This document shows positions 6,169 to 12,046 of a DNA stretch of 12,046 nucleotides, piece after piece. The number at the start of each line of letters is the position of its first letter. The stretch's first letter is position 1. This DNA is from Actinomycetota bacterium. GTDB lineage: Bacteria; Actinomycetota; Thermoleophilia; Solirubrobacterales; 70-9. The stretch spans positions 1 to 12,046 of the forward strand of contig JAFDWD010000514.1 in the NCBI GenBank assembly GCA_018268695.1, read 5' to 3'. A program made the position numbers and the translations under genes. The notes under the pieces were generated by a model. It was not told the origin of the DNA. It did no database searches and was given only the letters and a program-made list of their open reading frames with translations.

Positions 6169-7494
6169 GTGAACGAGGCGCTCCGTGATCTTGCCGCCGA
6201 GGCCTTCGACTACGGCTTCCCGCTCGTCTTCAACCTCGGGGAGATCGGGCGGGTGACGACATCGGGGCTCGGCGCCCTCCCGGCGGCGAAGCTCAACGAG
6301 TTCGGCCACGCGACGAAGCTCGCGGGGCCCGAGGAGAAGTTCGTCTCGATCAACAACGACACCGTCTACTCGGTGGCGATCGTCGACCTCGGCGGCGGCC
6401 CGGTGCGGCTCGAGGTCCCCGACACGGCGGGTCGCTACTACGTCCTCCAGTTCGTCGACGCCTGGACCGACAACTTCGCCTACGTCGGTCATCGCGCCAC
6501 CGGGACCGAGGCCGGCACCTACCTGCTCGTGCCCCCCGGCTGGGACGGGACGGCGCCGGCCGGGTCGACGGCGATCCGCTTCCCCACCCGGATCGGGGTG
6601 ATCGTCGGCCGCTGGGCGGTCGACGGCGAGGCCGACATGTCGGCGGTCCGCGAGCTGCAGTCCGGTCTGAGGCTGATCCCGGAAGGTGGTCCTGCCCCGG
6701 GTCTCCCGGCCCCGGCCGAGGGGATCGCCGAGGATCTGGTCTGGTTCGAGCGGTTGCGGACCTACCTCGATGCCTTCCCGCCGGCCGACCGCGACCGCGC
6801 CTATCAGGAGCGCTTCCGCCTGCTCGGCGTCCTCGATGAGCGGTCGCCCTTCCTCTCGCCGTCGCCGGAGGTCGCCGAGGCGCTGCGCGCCGGCCTCGCC
6901 CTCGGCAGGGATCGGCTCGAGCGGGGCCTGCACGAGACCGACGCGCCCTCCCAGAACGGCTGGACGCTCAGCTACCACGCCTTCGACTACAACCTCGACT
7001 TCTTCGAGGTCGGGGCGAAGGACGAGACGCGCTGGAAGCTCCCCGACGGCGAGGGGCGCTACCTGATGCGGGCACTCGCCGCGCGCGGCGGCCTCTGGGG
7101 CAATCACGGCTACGAGGCGGCCTACGCGATGGTCTACCTCGACGGCGACGGCGACCCGCTCGACGGCACTGGCCGCTACACCCTGACCTTCGCCGAAGAG
7201 CCGCCCTGCGGCGCCTTCTGGTCGGTGACGATGTACGACACGCCCGACTTCTACCTGGTCGCCAACCCGATCGGGCGCTACTCGATCGGCGACCGCACGC
7301 CGGGTCTTCGGCGTGGAGAGGACGGCTCTCTGACGATCCACATGCAGGCCGAGGCGCCCGAGGAGCCGGCCGCCAGGGCGAACTGGCTGCCGACCCCCGG
7401 CGGCGCGTTCCGGCCGATCCTGCGGATGTATGAGCCGGGCGAGGCGATCTTCGACGGCCGCTACGAGCTGCCGCCGATCGTCAAGGCGACTTAG
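6169..7494 (+). CDS. DUF1254/DUF1214 domain protein
   Basis: This 441-residue protein is a complete member of the DUF1254-DUF1214 family. The N-terminal domain holds the typical FDYGFPLVFNL, NNDTVYSVAIVDL and RYYVLQFVDAWTDNFAYVG blocks (about 10-115). The C-terminal domain starts near RYTLTFAEEPPCGAFWSVTMYD (about 335) and runs through the last residues. The biochemical role of the family is not firmly established. No signal peptide is visible, although many relatives are secreted. The start is GTG 6169 with AGGA nine bases upstream. Strong third-position GC and a clean start directly after the tRNA fragment mark it as the first chromosomal gene. A palindrome four bases past its stop suggests a separate transcript. 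Confidence 0.9.
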   Translation: MNEALRDLAAEAFDYGFPLVFNLGEIGRVTTSGLGALPAAKLNEFGHATKLAGPEEKFVSINNDTVYSVAIVDLGGGPVRLEVPDTAGRYYVLQFVDAWTDNFAYVGHRATGTEAGTYLLVPPGWDGTAPAGSTAIRFPTRIGVIVGRWAVDGEADMSAVRELQSGLRLIPEGGPAPGLPAPAEGIAEDLVWFERLRTYLDAFPPADRDRAYQERFRLLGVLDERSPFLSPSPEVAEALRAGLALGRDRLERGLHETDAPSQNGWTLSYHAFDYNLDFFEVGAKDETRWKLPDGEGRYLMRALAARGGLWGNHGYEAAYAMVYLDGDGDPLDGTGRYTLTFAEEPPCGAFWSVTMYDTPDFYLVANPIGRYSIGDRTPGLRRGEDGSLTIHMQAEAPEEPAARANWLPTPGGAFRPILRMYEPGEAIFDGRYELPPIVKAT

Positions 7495-7497
7495 CGT

Positions 7498-7513
7498 GTC
7501 CCCGGCCGGGGAC
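7498..7513 (+). terminator. Palindrome after the DUF1254 gene, terminator-like
   Basis: GTCCCCGGCCGGGGAC is a perfect 16-base palindrome three bases past the TAG of the DUF1254/DUF1214 gene. As RNA it would form a 6-bp stem with a GGCC loop. There is no T-tract, so it would be a non-canonical terminator of the kind often seen in high-GC actinobacteria, or a 3'-end stabiliser. Confidence 0.45.
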
Positions 7514-7629
7514 CAGCGGCGCACATCCGGGATTGACCACCTCGACGAAATCGTCCTCCCACGGATGGCGCCTGGCCGGGGCCGTCCTACCTTTTCGGAG
7601 ACCGCAGTCAGACCGGAAAGGTGCGAGCA

Positions 7630-7818
7630 ATGCAGCAATGGGAGTACCTCGTGGTCCCACTGGAGGAGGCAGGCAAGGTGAAGAAGCGCTCTCCCGGCTT
7701 CAGCCCGGAGCGGCTCGACGAGCTCGGGCGTGAAGGCTGGGAGGCCGTCGGAGTCACCCTGAGACGTGGCGACCTGGTCGCCTGGCCCGTCGCCTTGTTG
7801 AAGCGACCCCGCGAGTAG
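7630..7818 (+). CDS. DUF4177 mini-protein
   Basis: The 62-residue protein begins MQQWEYLVVPLEE and contains the LDELGREGWEAVGVTLRRGD block that defines DUF4177 proteins, which are small, single-domain and of unknown function. The frame is open from GTG 7621, but ATG 7630 has GAAAGG at the right distance (8 bases) and starts at the conserved WEY motif, so I use it. It precedes the histidine kinase by 32 bp on the same strand, and the two may share a transcript. A 135-base gap separates it from the DUF1254 gene and should contain its promoter. Confidence 0.8.
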   Translation: MQQWEYLVVPLEEAGKVKKRSPGFSPERLDELGREGWEAVGVTLRRGDLVAWPVALLKRPRE

Positions 7819-7850
7819 CGGGCCTCGTCGCCGTCGTTGAGGCTCGACCG

Positions 7851-9182
7851 ATGCCCGGCGTCGATCGGCTGCTGAGAGATGCCGATCGTCCTCCCTCGGT
7901 CGGCGGGGCGATGGTGCGGTTCGCCCTGGGCGGAGTCATCGCCCTCGTGGTCGCCGGGGTGGTCAGCTACCTGGTCCTTCGCGACGCCGGCACGACCGAG
8001 GCGCTGAAGAACGCCCGGCAGCTGACCGAACTCGTCGGCAAGGGGATCGTCGAACCCAACCTCACGCGCGGCGTGGTGCGCGGCGATCCGGTGGCCCTGG
8101 CGCGCTTCGACCGCGTCGTGCGGGAACGCGTGCTTCGCGACCCGATCGTCCGGGTCAAGATCTGGACGCCGGCCGGCCGGGTCGTCTACTCGGACGCGAC
8201 CTGGCTGATCGGCAGGCGGTTCGAACTGGGGGAAGACGAGATCGCCTCCCTGCGTACGGGAGCGGTCGATTCGGGGGTCAGCGACCTTTCCTTGGCCGAG
8301 AACCGATCCGAGCGCGGCCTCGGGAAACTGCTGGAGGTCTACCTCCCGATCCGCGACCGCGGCGGGCGCAGGTTCCTCTTCGAGGCCTACCAGCACTTCA
8401 GCTCGGTGACCGCGAGCGCGCGCTCGATCTGGGTCGCCTTCCTGCCGGCCCTGCTGATCGCGGTCGGCGTCCTCTACCTGCTGCAGCTGCCGATCGCGGC
8501 GTCGATGGCGCGGCGACTACGGCGGGGGAGTCGCGAGCGGGAGAAGCTCCTGGAGCGCGCCGTCGACGCGTCGAGCACCGAGCGGCGGCGGATCGCCGCG
8601 GACCTTCACGATGGTGTGGTGCAGGACCTCGCCGGGCTCTCCTTCAACCTCGCCGCCGCGTCCGAGCGCAGCCGCGCAAGCGGTGACCCGGTCGCCGCGC
8701 AGGAGCTCGGCAAAGGCGCCGAGCAGGCCCGTCAAGGCGTGCGCGGGCTGCGCAGCCTCCTGGTCGAGATCTATCCGCCGAGCCTCCATCAGGCGGGACT
8801 GGCCTCGGCGCTCGCCGATCTCCTCGGCCCGGTCGCCTCACGGGGCATCGAGACGGAACTCGAGGTGGCCGAGGGGCTCCAGCTGCCGGCCGAGACCGAG
8901 GCGCTCTTCTTCCGGGTCGCCCAGGAGGCGGTGCGGAACGCGGTCGCCCATGCGGCTCCACACCGGATCGGGGTGACCGTGACCGAGCGTGGCAAGGAGG
9001 TCGTGCTCGAGGTCGCCGACGACGGGACCGGCTTCCGCCCCGACTCCGAGGAGAACGCGGATGAAGGTCACTTCGGGCTCTCGATGCTGCGCGACCTGGC
9101 GCGCGAGGCCGGCGCCGGCTTCGAGGTCGAGTCGGCGCCCGCGGCCGGGACCCGGGTCCGGGTGGAGGTGCCGCGGCGATGA
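7851..9182 (+). CDS. NarL-type membrane sensor histidine kinase
   Basis: The 443-residue kinase senses an external signal and phosphorylates the response regulator encoded directly after it. A membrane segment at about 22-43, an extracytoplasmic domain of about 145 residues and a second segment at about 193-213 place the sensor outside the membrane. The HisKA_3 box ERRRIAADLHDGVVQDL carries the phospho-acceptor H253. The HATPase_c domain has the N box QEAVRNAVAHA (N363), DDGTGF (390-395) and GHFGLSML (406-413). The sensor domain shows no recognisable cysteine or heme motif, so the stimulus is unknown. The frame ends in ATGA, shared with the regulator start, giving translational coupling. Start ATG 7851 is likely; Met21 (7911), behind a G-rich stretch, is possible. 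Confidence 0.92.
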   Translation: MPGVDRLLRDADRPPSVGGAMVRFALGGVIALVVAGVVSYLVLRDAGTTEALKNARQLTELVGKGIVEPNLTRGVVRGDPVALARFDRVVRERVLRDPIVRVKIWTPAGRVVYSDATWLIGRRFELGEDEIASLRTGAVDSGVSDLSLAENRSERGLGKLLEVYLPIRDRGGRRFLFEAYQHFSSVTASARSIWVAFLPALLIAVGVLYLLQLPIAASMARRLRRGSREREKLLERAVDASSTERRRIAADLHDGVVQDLAGLSFNLAAASERSRASGDPVAAQELGKGAEQARQGVRGLRSLLVEIYPPSLHQAGLASALADLLGPVASRGIETELEVAEGLQLPAETEALFFRVAQEAVRNAVAHAAPHRIGVTVTERGKEVVLEVADDGTGFRPDSEENADEGHFGLSMLRDLAREAGAGFEVESAPAAGTRVRVEVPRR

Positions 9183-9802
9183 TCCGGGTGCTGCTCGCCG
9201 AGGACCATCCCGTCGTCCGGGCGGGCATCGAATCGCTGCTCGCGGTCGCCGAGGACATCGAGGTGGTCGGCGCGGTGGGAGATGGCGAGGAAGCGGTGGC
9301 GGGGGCGGCCGAGCTCGATCCCGACGTCGTCCTGATCGACCTCTCGATGCCCCGCCTGGACGGGATCGGCGCCACGGCGCGCATCGTCGCCGCCCGTCCC
9401 GACGCCCGCGTGGTCGTCCTCACCGCGTTCGCCGACCGCGAGCGGATCCTCGGGGCGCTCGACGCCGGGGCGCTCGGCTACCTGCTGAAGGACTCCTCAC
9501 CCGAGGAGCTGCTGGGTGGTATCCGCGCCGCCGCGCGAGGCGAGTCGCCGCTGGCGCCGAAGGCGGCGAGCGAGGTCTTGGCCGCGCGGGCCGGACAGCG
9601 CGACGCGGAATTGTCGGGGCGGGAGCGGGAGGTGCTGGAGCTGGTGGCCGAGGGGCTGCCGAACAAGCTGATCGCGGGGCGCCTCGGCATCAGCGAGAAG
9701 ACGGTGAAGGCCCATCTGACCCGAGTCTTCGAGCGGATCGGGGTGACCGATCGCACCCAGGCCGCGCTCTGGGCCCGGCGCCACGGCATCGGGAAGGACT
9801 GA
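9179..9802 (+). CDS. NarL/FixJ-type response regulator with LuxR DNA-binding domain
   Basis: The 207-residue regulator receives phosphate from the kinase upstream and acts on DNA. The receiver domain (about 1-120) has the acidic pair E8/D9, the phospho-acceptor D54 in VLIDLSMP, T82 and K104 in the usual positions, so it should be active. The LuxR helix-turn-helix (about 145-203) runs LSGREREVLELVAEGL, GISEKTVKAHLTRVFERIGV and DRTQAALWARRHGI. The start overlaps the kinase stop by four bases. A strong hairpin follows the stop and separates it from the convergent secreted-peptide gene. Target genes are not known; the neighbouring secreted peptide is one candidate (inference). Confidence 0.93.
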   Translation: MIRVLLAEDHPVVRAGIESLLAVAEDIEVVGAVGDGEEAVAGAAELDPDVVLIDLSMPRLDGIGATARIVAARPDARVVVLTAFADRERILGALDAGALGYLLKDSSPEELLGGIRAAARGESPLAPKAASEVLAARAGQRDAELSGREREVLELVAEGLPNKLIAGRLGISEKTVKAHLTRVFERIGVTDRTQAALWARRHGIGKD

Positions 9803-9818
9803 GGACCGCCGGGCGCGC

Positions 9819-9845
9819 GGCGGCCCCGCTTCGGGCGAGGCCGCC
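9819..9845. terminator. Hairpin between convergent genes, bidirectional terminator candidate
   Basis: GGCGGCC (9819-9825) pairs perfectly with GGCCGCC (9839-9845). Inside, after one mismatch, CGC pairs with GCG around the loop TTCGG. The hairpin lies 16 bases after the response regulator stop and 20 bases beyond the stop of the convergent secreted-peptide gene, so it could end both transcripts. No T-tract follows on either side. Confidence 0.55.
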
Positions 9846-9865
9846 CTGGAAGGCACCGGGCGCTC

Positions 9866-10120
9866 TTACTTCTTCGAGTTGTGGTCGTGGTTCTTGCCGT
9901 GATCCTTGCCCTTGCCGTGGTCGTGGTTCTTGCCGTGGTCCTTGCCCTTGCCGTGGTCCTTGCTGTTTCCGTTGTGGTCGTTCATCGCGACGGTGGCGAC
10001 CCGGTCGGGGCTCTGCTGGGAGCTGTTGCCGGCGGTGGCGGCCGCGGCGATCCCGCCGCCGGAGAGGGCCAGGGCGGTGGTGGCGCCGGCGACTGCGAGA
10101 AGACGGGTGAACTTGTTCAT
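9866..10120 (-). CDS. Secreted His/Lys/Asp-rich repeat peptide
   Basis: From ATG 10120 the protein has 84 residues. A typical signal peptide (MNKFTRLLAVAGATTALALSG, with an Ala-rich cleavage region near AAAATAG, about 24-31) is followed by a short linker and a highly charged tail of about 35 residues. The tail is made of DHGKGKDHGKNH units repeated twice plus partial copies, and ends NSKK. A His/Asp/Lys composition of this kind could bind divalent metals or polyanions, but no such function is shown here. GAGG lies 7 bases and AAGGAG 14 bases before the start. The frame is open upstream, including an in-frame ATG at 10153, but that would bury the signal peptide behind extra residues. The leader contains a hairpin over the ribosome binding site. 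Confidence 0.75.
   Translation of the reverse strand: MNKFTRLLAVAGATTALALSGGGIAAAATAGNSSQQSPDRVATVAMNDHNGNSKDHGKGKDHGKNHDHGKGKDHGKNHDHNSKK
9881..9952 (-). repeat. Tandem 36-bp repeat inside the secreted peptide gene
   Basis: Two direct 36-bp copies (9881-9916 and 9917-9952) differ at one base seen (GTGATCC versus GTGGTCC). A partial third copy starts at 9953. The period equals 12 codons and encodes the His/Lys/Asp units. Near-identity at DNA level suggests recent duplication and possible copy-number variation between strains. Confidence 0.8.
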
Positions 10121-10122
10121 GT

Positions 10123-10163
10123 TCCTCACTCCTTGAGGGTGGTTGGCTTCCATGGAGTGAGGA
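10123..10163 (-). promoter_or_regulatory. Leader hairpin covering the ribosome binding site of the secreted peptide
   Basis: In the transcript of the secreted-peptide gene, TCCTCACTCC (from 10163-10154) is perfectly complementary over 10 bases to GGAGTGAGGA (10132-10123), with a 21-base loop. The downstream arm is the GGAG/GAGG ribosome binding site, ending two bases before ATG 10120. Folding would hide the site, so translation could depend on temperature, a ligand, a protein or ongoing upstream translation. The same repeat could instead be a DNA operator. Confidence 0.5.
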
Positions 10164-10198
10164 TGCGCTCCTGGCGGTCGAGGTCTCAAGGAGACTTT

Positions 10199-10210
10199 GG
10201 TCCTAGGACC
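10199..10210. promoter_or_regulatory. 12-bp palindrome between divergent genes, operator candidate
   Basis: GGTCCTAGGACC is a perfect palindrome in the region between the divergent secreted-peptide and reductase genes, about 80 bases before the secreted-peptide start. GTCTC-AAG-GAGAC (10183-10195) sits directly beside it. The pair looks like a protein-binding site; the binding protein is unknown, and the NarL-type regulator next door is only one possibility. Confidence 0.3.
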
Positions 10211-10362
10211 TCGCCAGACCCCGCGAGCGCGCGCCAGACAGCGGCAAGAAAGCCAAAGTCGTCGGTCGTATTGCCGGTCGGGCAAATTCTCCGGGCGATC
10301 GCGATGACTTCGGGGCTCGTCGGCAGTCTTAGGGTGGAACCCGATCGCGAGGAGGACTTCAG

Positions 10363-10926
10363 ATGCGCAACGTGACCTATTCGATGGGCGCTTCGCTCGA
10401 CGGCTACATCGTCGGGCCGGACGGTGGCTTCCAGTGGACCGCGCCCGACGACGGGCTGTTTCGGTTCGCGATCGAGCAGATTCGCGAGGTGGGGGTCCAC
10501 CTGATGGGGCGGCGGCTCTACGAAGCGATGCTCTACTGGGAGACGGTGGCGGACGACCTGACGCTCGACGACGACAAACGCGAGTGGATCTCGCTGTGGA
10601 ATCCGCTCCCGAAGGTCGTCTTCTCGACCACGCTTTCGGAGGTGGAGGGGAACGCCCGCCTGGCCACCGGCAGTGTGGCGGAGGAGATCGAGCGGCTTCG
10701 TGCCGAGTCGGACGAGGGCAATATCGCGATCGGTGGGGCGGGGCTCGCCGCCACGGTTGCCGAGGCGGGGTTGATCGACGAGTACCGGGCGAAGGTCTAT
10801 CCGGTGCTGGTCGGCGGCGGCATCCCGTTCTTCCCGCAGGCCGAGCGGCGGGTCGACCTCGAGTTGCTCGAGACCCGGAGCTTCGACTCAGGCGTCGTCT
10901 ACCTGCGCCACCGGGTGATCCGCTGA
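10363..10926 (+). CDS. RibD C-terminal/dihydrofolate reductase-like protein
   Basis: The 187-residue protein belongs to the RibD_C/DHFR-like superfamily of NADPH-dependent reductases. The N-terminal strand and Ser-Leu-Asp-Gly turn VTYSMGASLDGYIVGPDG, the LMGRRLYEAM helix (about 48-57), and the C-terminal IGGAGLAATVAEAGLIDEYR with VYPVLVGGGIPFF (about 122-156) are the conserved blocks. Length fits single-domain members. Actinobacteria have many such paralogues whose substrates are unknown, so neither folate nor riboflavin synthesis should be assumed. The start is supported by AGGAGG seven bases before ATG 10363. It stands alone upstream, with the antitoxin gene 50 bases downstream. Confidence 0.9.
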   Translation: MRNVTYSMGASLDGYIVGPDGGFQWTAPDDGLFRFAIEQIREVGVHLMGRRLYEAMLYWETVADDLTLDDDKREWISLWNPLPKVVFSTTLSEVEGNARLATGSVAEEIERLRAESDEGNIAIGGAGLAATVAEAGLIDEYRAKVYPVLVGGGIPFFPQAERRVDLELLETRSFDSGVVYLRHRVIR

Positions 10927-10943
10927 GGATGGGGTCGTCACTG

Positions 10944-10964
10944 GCGCAACGGGAAGTGTTGCGC
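10944..10964. promoter_or_regulatory. Operator-like inverted repeat before the antitoxin gene
   Basis: GCGCAAC (10944-10950) and GTTGCGC (10958-10964) form a perfect 7-bp inverted repeat around the spacer GGGAAGT. It ends 12 bases before ATG 10977 of the Xre-type antitoxin. Antitoxins of RES/Xre modules commonly bind inverted repeats in their own promoter, so this is a good candidate autoregulatory operator. It could also act as a terminator for the reductase gene that stops at 10926. Confidence 0.5.
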
Positions 10965-10976
10965 TAACTTCAGGTC

Positions 10977-11309
10977 ATGCCGGTGGCCACCGCGACCAAG
11001 ATCAGCGCACTCAGCGAAGACCTTGGTTCGCAGCGGCGGGTCGCGGACCTGCTCGGTGTGAGTCCGGCCCAGGTGACCCGCTGGCGGAAGGGCGGGGGAA
11101 TCGATCTGGTCAACGCGGAGAAGGTCGACCTCCTCGAGCTGGTGCTGTCGAGTTTGCTGCGGCTCTATCCGGCGGAGGCTGCCGAGCGGTGGCTGCTGGG
11201 GATGAATCCACGGCTCGGCGATCGGCGGCCGATCGATCTGGTGCGGCACGGCCGGAGTCAGGAGCTGCTCGCGGCGATCGCCGACGAGCGCGCTGGTGGC
11301 TATGCGTGA
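10977..11309 (+). CDS. Xre/MbcA/ParS-type antitoxin of a RES module
   Basis: The 110-residue protein has an N-terminal helix-turn-helix (about 19-40, RRVADLLGVSPAQVTRWRKG) for DNA binding. Its C-terminal part, ERWLLGMNPRLGDRRPIDLVR followed by ELLAAIADERAGGYA, matches the toxin-binding domain of MbcA/ParS/Xre antitoxins (DUF2384-like). Antitoxins of this kind cap the active site of the RES toxin. ATG 10977 is used although its Shine-Dalgarno is weak (AGG three bases upstream); GTG 10983 is an alternative, and a leaderless or near-leaderless transcript is possible. The stop overlaps the GTG of the toxin gene by four bases, ensuring coupled synthesis. Confidence 0.88.
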   Translation: MPVATATKISALSEDLGSQRRVADLLGVSPAQVTRWRKGGGIDLVNAEKVDLLELVLSSLLRLYPAEAAERWLLGMNPRLGDRRPIDLVRHGRSQELLAAIADERAGGYA

Positions 11310-11857
11310 GGCTCTGGCGGGCGCTGCCGCTCGATAGGCGCGCCGCGGCCGACGGGGTCGGGGGAGCGTTGTGGTTCCCACGCTCCCAGCAGGGCTACGG
11401 GCGGCATGACAATCCCGATCTCTACGGATGCCTCTACGTCGCCGAGGACGCCGTTTCCGCGGTGGCGGAGTCGCTGGCCGCCTTCCGTGGCACCGGATCG
11501 CTCCAGGCGTCGATGCTCGAGCGCCAAGGACGGCCGCTCGCCCTCGCGGAGCTCGCGCTCGCCGACGAGGCGATCGTCGTCGACCTGGACGATCCCCGGG
11601 TACTGGTCGACGAGGACCTGCGGCCGTCGCGGGTGGCGACCCGCGCGCGGCGCATCACCCAGCGGCTGGCCGCGGATCTACATCGGACTCACCCGGATAC
11701 CGTGGCGCTGCGCTGGTGGTCGACCCTGGAGGCGACCTGGATCAACCTGACGCTCTTCGATCGCGCCGCTCCCGCGCTGGAGGTCAAGAAAGAGGCGGAG
11801 CTGCGGATCGACGATCCTGTGGTTCGGGACGCGGCTGCGCTCCTCGGCCTCGACTGA
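11306..11857 (+). CDS. RES-domain toxin (NAD-degrading family)
   Basis: From GTG 11306 the protein is 183 residues, the usual RES size. RES toxins such as MbcT of Mycobacterium tuberculosis deplete NAD+. The domain begins RLWRALPLD (Arg5 likely the conserved Arg). GGALWFPRSQQGYG and LYGCLYVAEDAVSAVAES follow, with Tyr44 and Glu55 at the expected positions of the remaining catalytic residues; the family name comes from Arg-Glu-Ser. The frame is open upstream to 11189 inside the antitoxin gene, but the Arg-rich upstream part is a shadow, and GTG 11306 in the GTGA overlap is the natural start. The last 74 bases overlap the 3' end of the MMPL gene on the opposite strand. Confidence 0.88.
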   Translation: MRLWRALPLDRRAAADGVGGALWFPRSQQGYGRHDNPDLYGCLYVAEDAVSAVAESLAAFRGTGSLQASMLERQGRPLALAELALADEAIVVDLDDPRVLVDEDLRPSRVATRARRITQRLAADLHRTHPDTVALRWWSTLEATWINLTLFDRAAPALEVKKEAELRIDDPVVRDAAALLGLD

Positions 11858-12046
11858 GCGCCGACGGCCACCAGAAGCGGTCGCCGAGGGTGAGGGCGAT
11901 CGAGGGGACGAGGACGCTGCGGACGAGGAAGGTGTCGAGAAGGACGCCGAAGGCGACGACGAAGCCGAGCTCGGTGAGGAAGGTCAGGGGGAGGACGGCG
12001 AGCACGGAGAAGGTGCCGGCGAGGACGATGCCGGCGCTCGAGATGA
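11784..12046 (-). CDS. MMPL-family transporter, C-terminal end (partial)
   Basis: Reading inward from the right edge, the frame gives ISSAGIVLAGTFSVLAVLPL, then FLTELGFVVAFGVLLDTFLV and RSVLVPSIALTLGDRFWWPS. These are the last transmembrane helices and terminal WWP motif of MMPL (RND-like) lipid transporters of actinobacteria. The gene starts beyond the window. After WWPSALSR comes a 21-residue Arg/Pro-rich tail with no family resemblance, ending at the stop 11784-11786 inside the convergent toxin gene, so the tail may be a chance extension. Substrate cannot be told from this fragment. Confidence 0.88.
   Translation of the reverse strand, partial: ISSAGIVLAGTFSVLAVLPLTFLTELGFVVAFGVLLDTFLVRSVLVPSIALTLGDRFWWPSALSRGRGAQPRPEPQDRRSAAPPLS

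Noticed and set aside
5912..6172. Plus-strand 86-codon frame before the DUF1254 gene
   Set aside because: It runs across the tRNA-like fragment (reading GVRIPVA there), lacks a Shine-Dalgarno and has no coding signature.
6010..7638. Long minus-strand open frame of 542 codons
   Set aside because: It is antisense to the well-supported DUF1254/DUF1214 gene and is Arg/Gly/Val-rich. Its end reads GIRTPVSGLRNC, the familiar false peptide obtained by translating the reverse of a tRNA T-arm.
7608..8396. Minus-strand open frame of 262 codons opposite the DUF4177 gene and kinase N terminus
   Set aside because: It spans two genes and the gap between them, has no recognisable motif, and is explained by GC3-driven antisense openness.
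9881..9961. Regular 36-bp repeats resembling a CRISPR array
   Set aside because: The copies are directly abutting with no spacers and keep a 12-codon reading frame, so they are a coding tandem repeat.
8989..10110. Plus-strand open frame of 373 codons over kinase end, regulator and secreted peptide
   Set aside because: It is almost entirely Arg/Gly/Pro, out of frame with the kinase and regulator motifs, and runs antisense through the peptide gene.

Overview
The window is GC-rich DNA whose strongest genes have G or C at almost every third codon position. The gene content (NarL-type two-component system, DUF1254/DUF1214 protein, RibD-type reductase, RES/Xre module, actinobacterial-looking MMPL tail, TrwC-like relaxase) suggests a high-GC actinobacterium, perhaps of the Thermoleophilia/Solirubrobacterales kind. 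That placement is inferred from protein style only; no rRNA or complete tRNA is present to confirm it.

Left part, about 1-6105: an accessory region that looks like a decayed integrative or mobilizable element. It holds a minus-strand pair of small membrane proteins (1679-401, the second interrupted by one in-frame amber codon). Next comes a hairpin-rich stretch without a gene (1680-2146), a candidate oriT. It is followed by a plus-strand MobF/TrwC relaxase (2147-3613) that is cut just after its helicase Walker A motif. A minus-strand run then carries a small unknown protein, a HicB-HicA toxin-antitoxin pair, a membrane-anchored unknown protein and a TPR protein (5877-3615). The right edge is marked by a sequence reading exactly like the T-arm and 3' acceptor strand of a tRNA (6079-6103) with no 5' half upstream. 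This is the usual footprint of integration into the 3' end of a tRNA gene. No integrase is in the window.

Right part, 6169-12046: dense chromosome-like genes. They are a DUF1254/DUF1214 protein (6169-7494), a DUF4177 mini-protein (7630-7818), a membrane histidine kinase and its LuxR-type response regulator overlapping by ATGA (7851-9802), and a convergent secreted His/Lys/Asp repeat peptide (10120-9866). After these come a RibD-C/DHFR-like reductase (10363-10926), an Xre/MbcA antitoxin and RES toxin overlapping by GTGA behind a 7-bp operator-like palindrome (10977-11857), and the C-terminal end of an MMPL transporter on the minus strand running off the window.

The most notable points are the tRNA-derived right boundary of the element, the severed relaxase with an out-of-frame tail remnant, the cluster of inverted repeats next to the relaxase start, the single amber codon in the membrane-protein gene, and a 10-bp hairpin that would cover the ribosome binding site of the secreted repeat peptide. 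I do not see a clearly new biological system. The nearest candidates are the uncharacterised genes around hicBA and the secreted repeat peptide with its leader hairpin.
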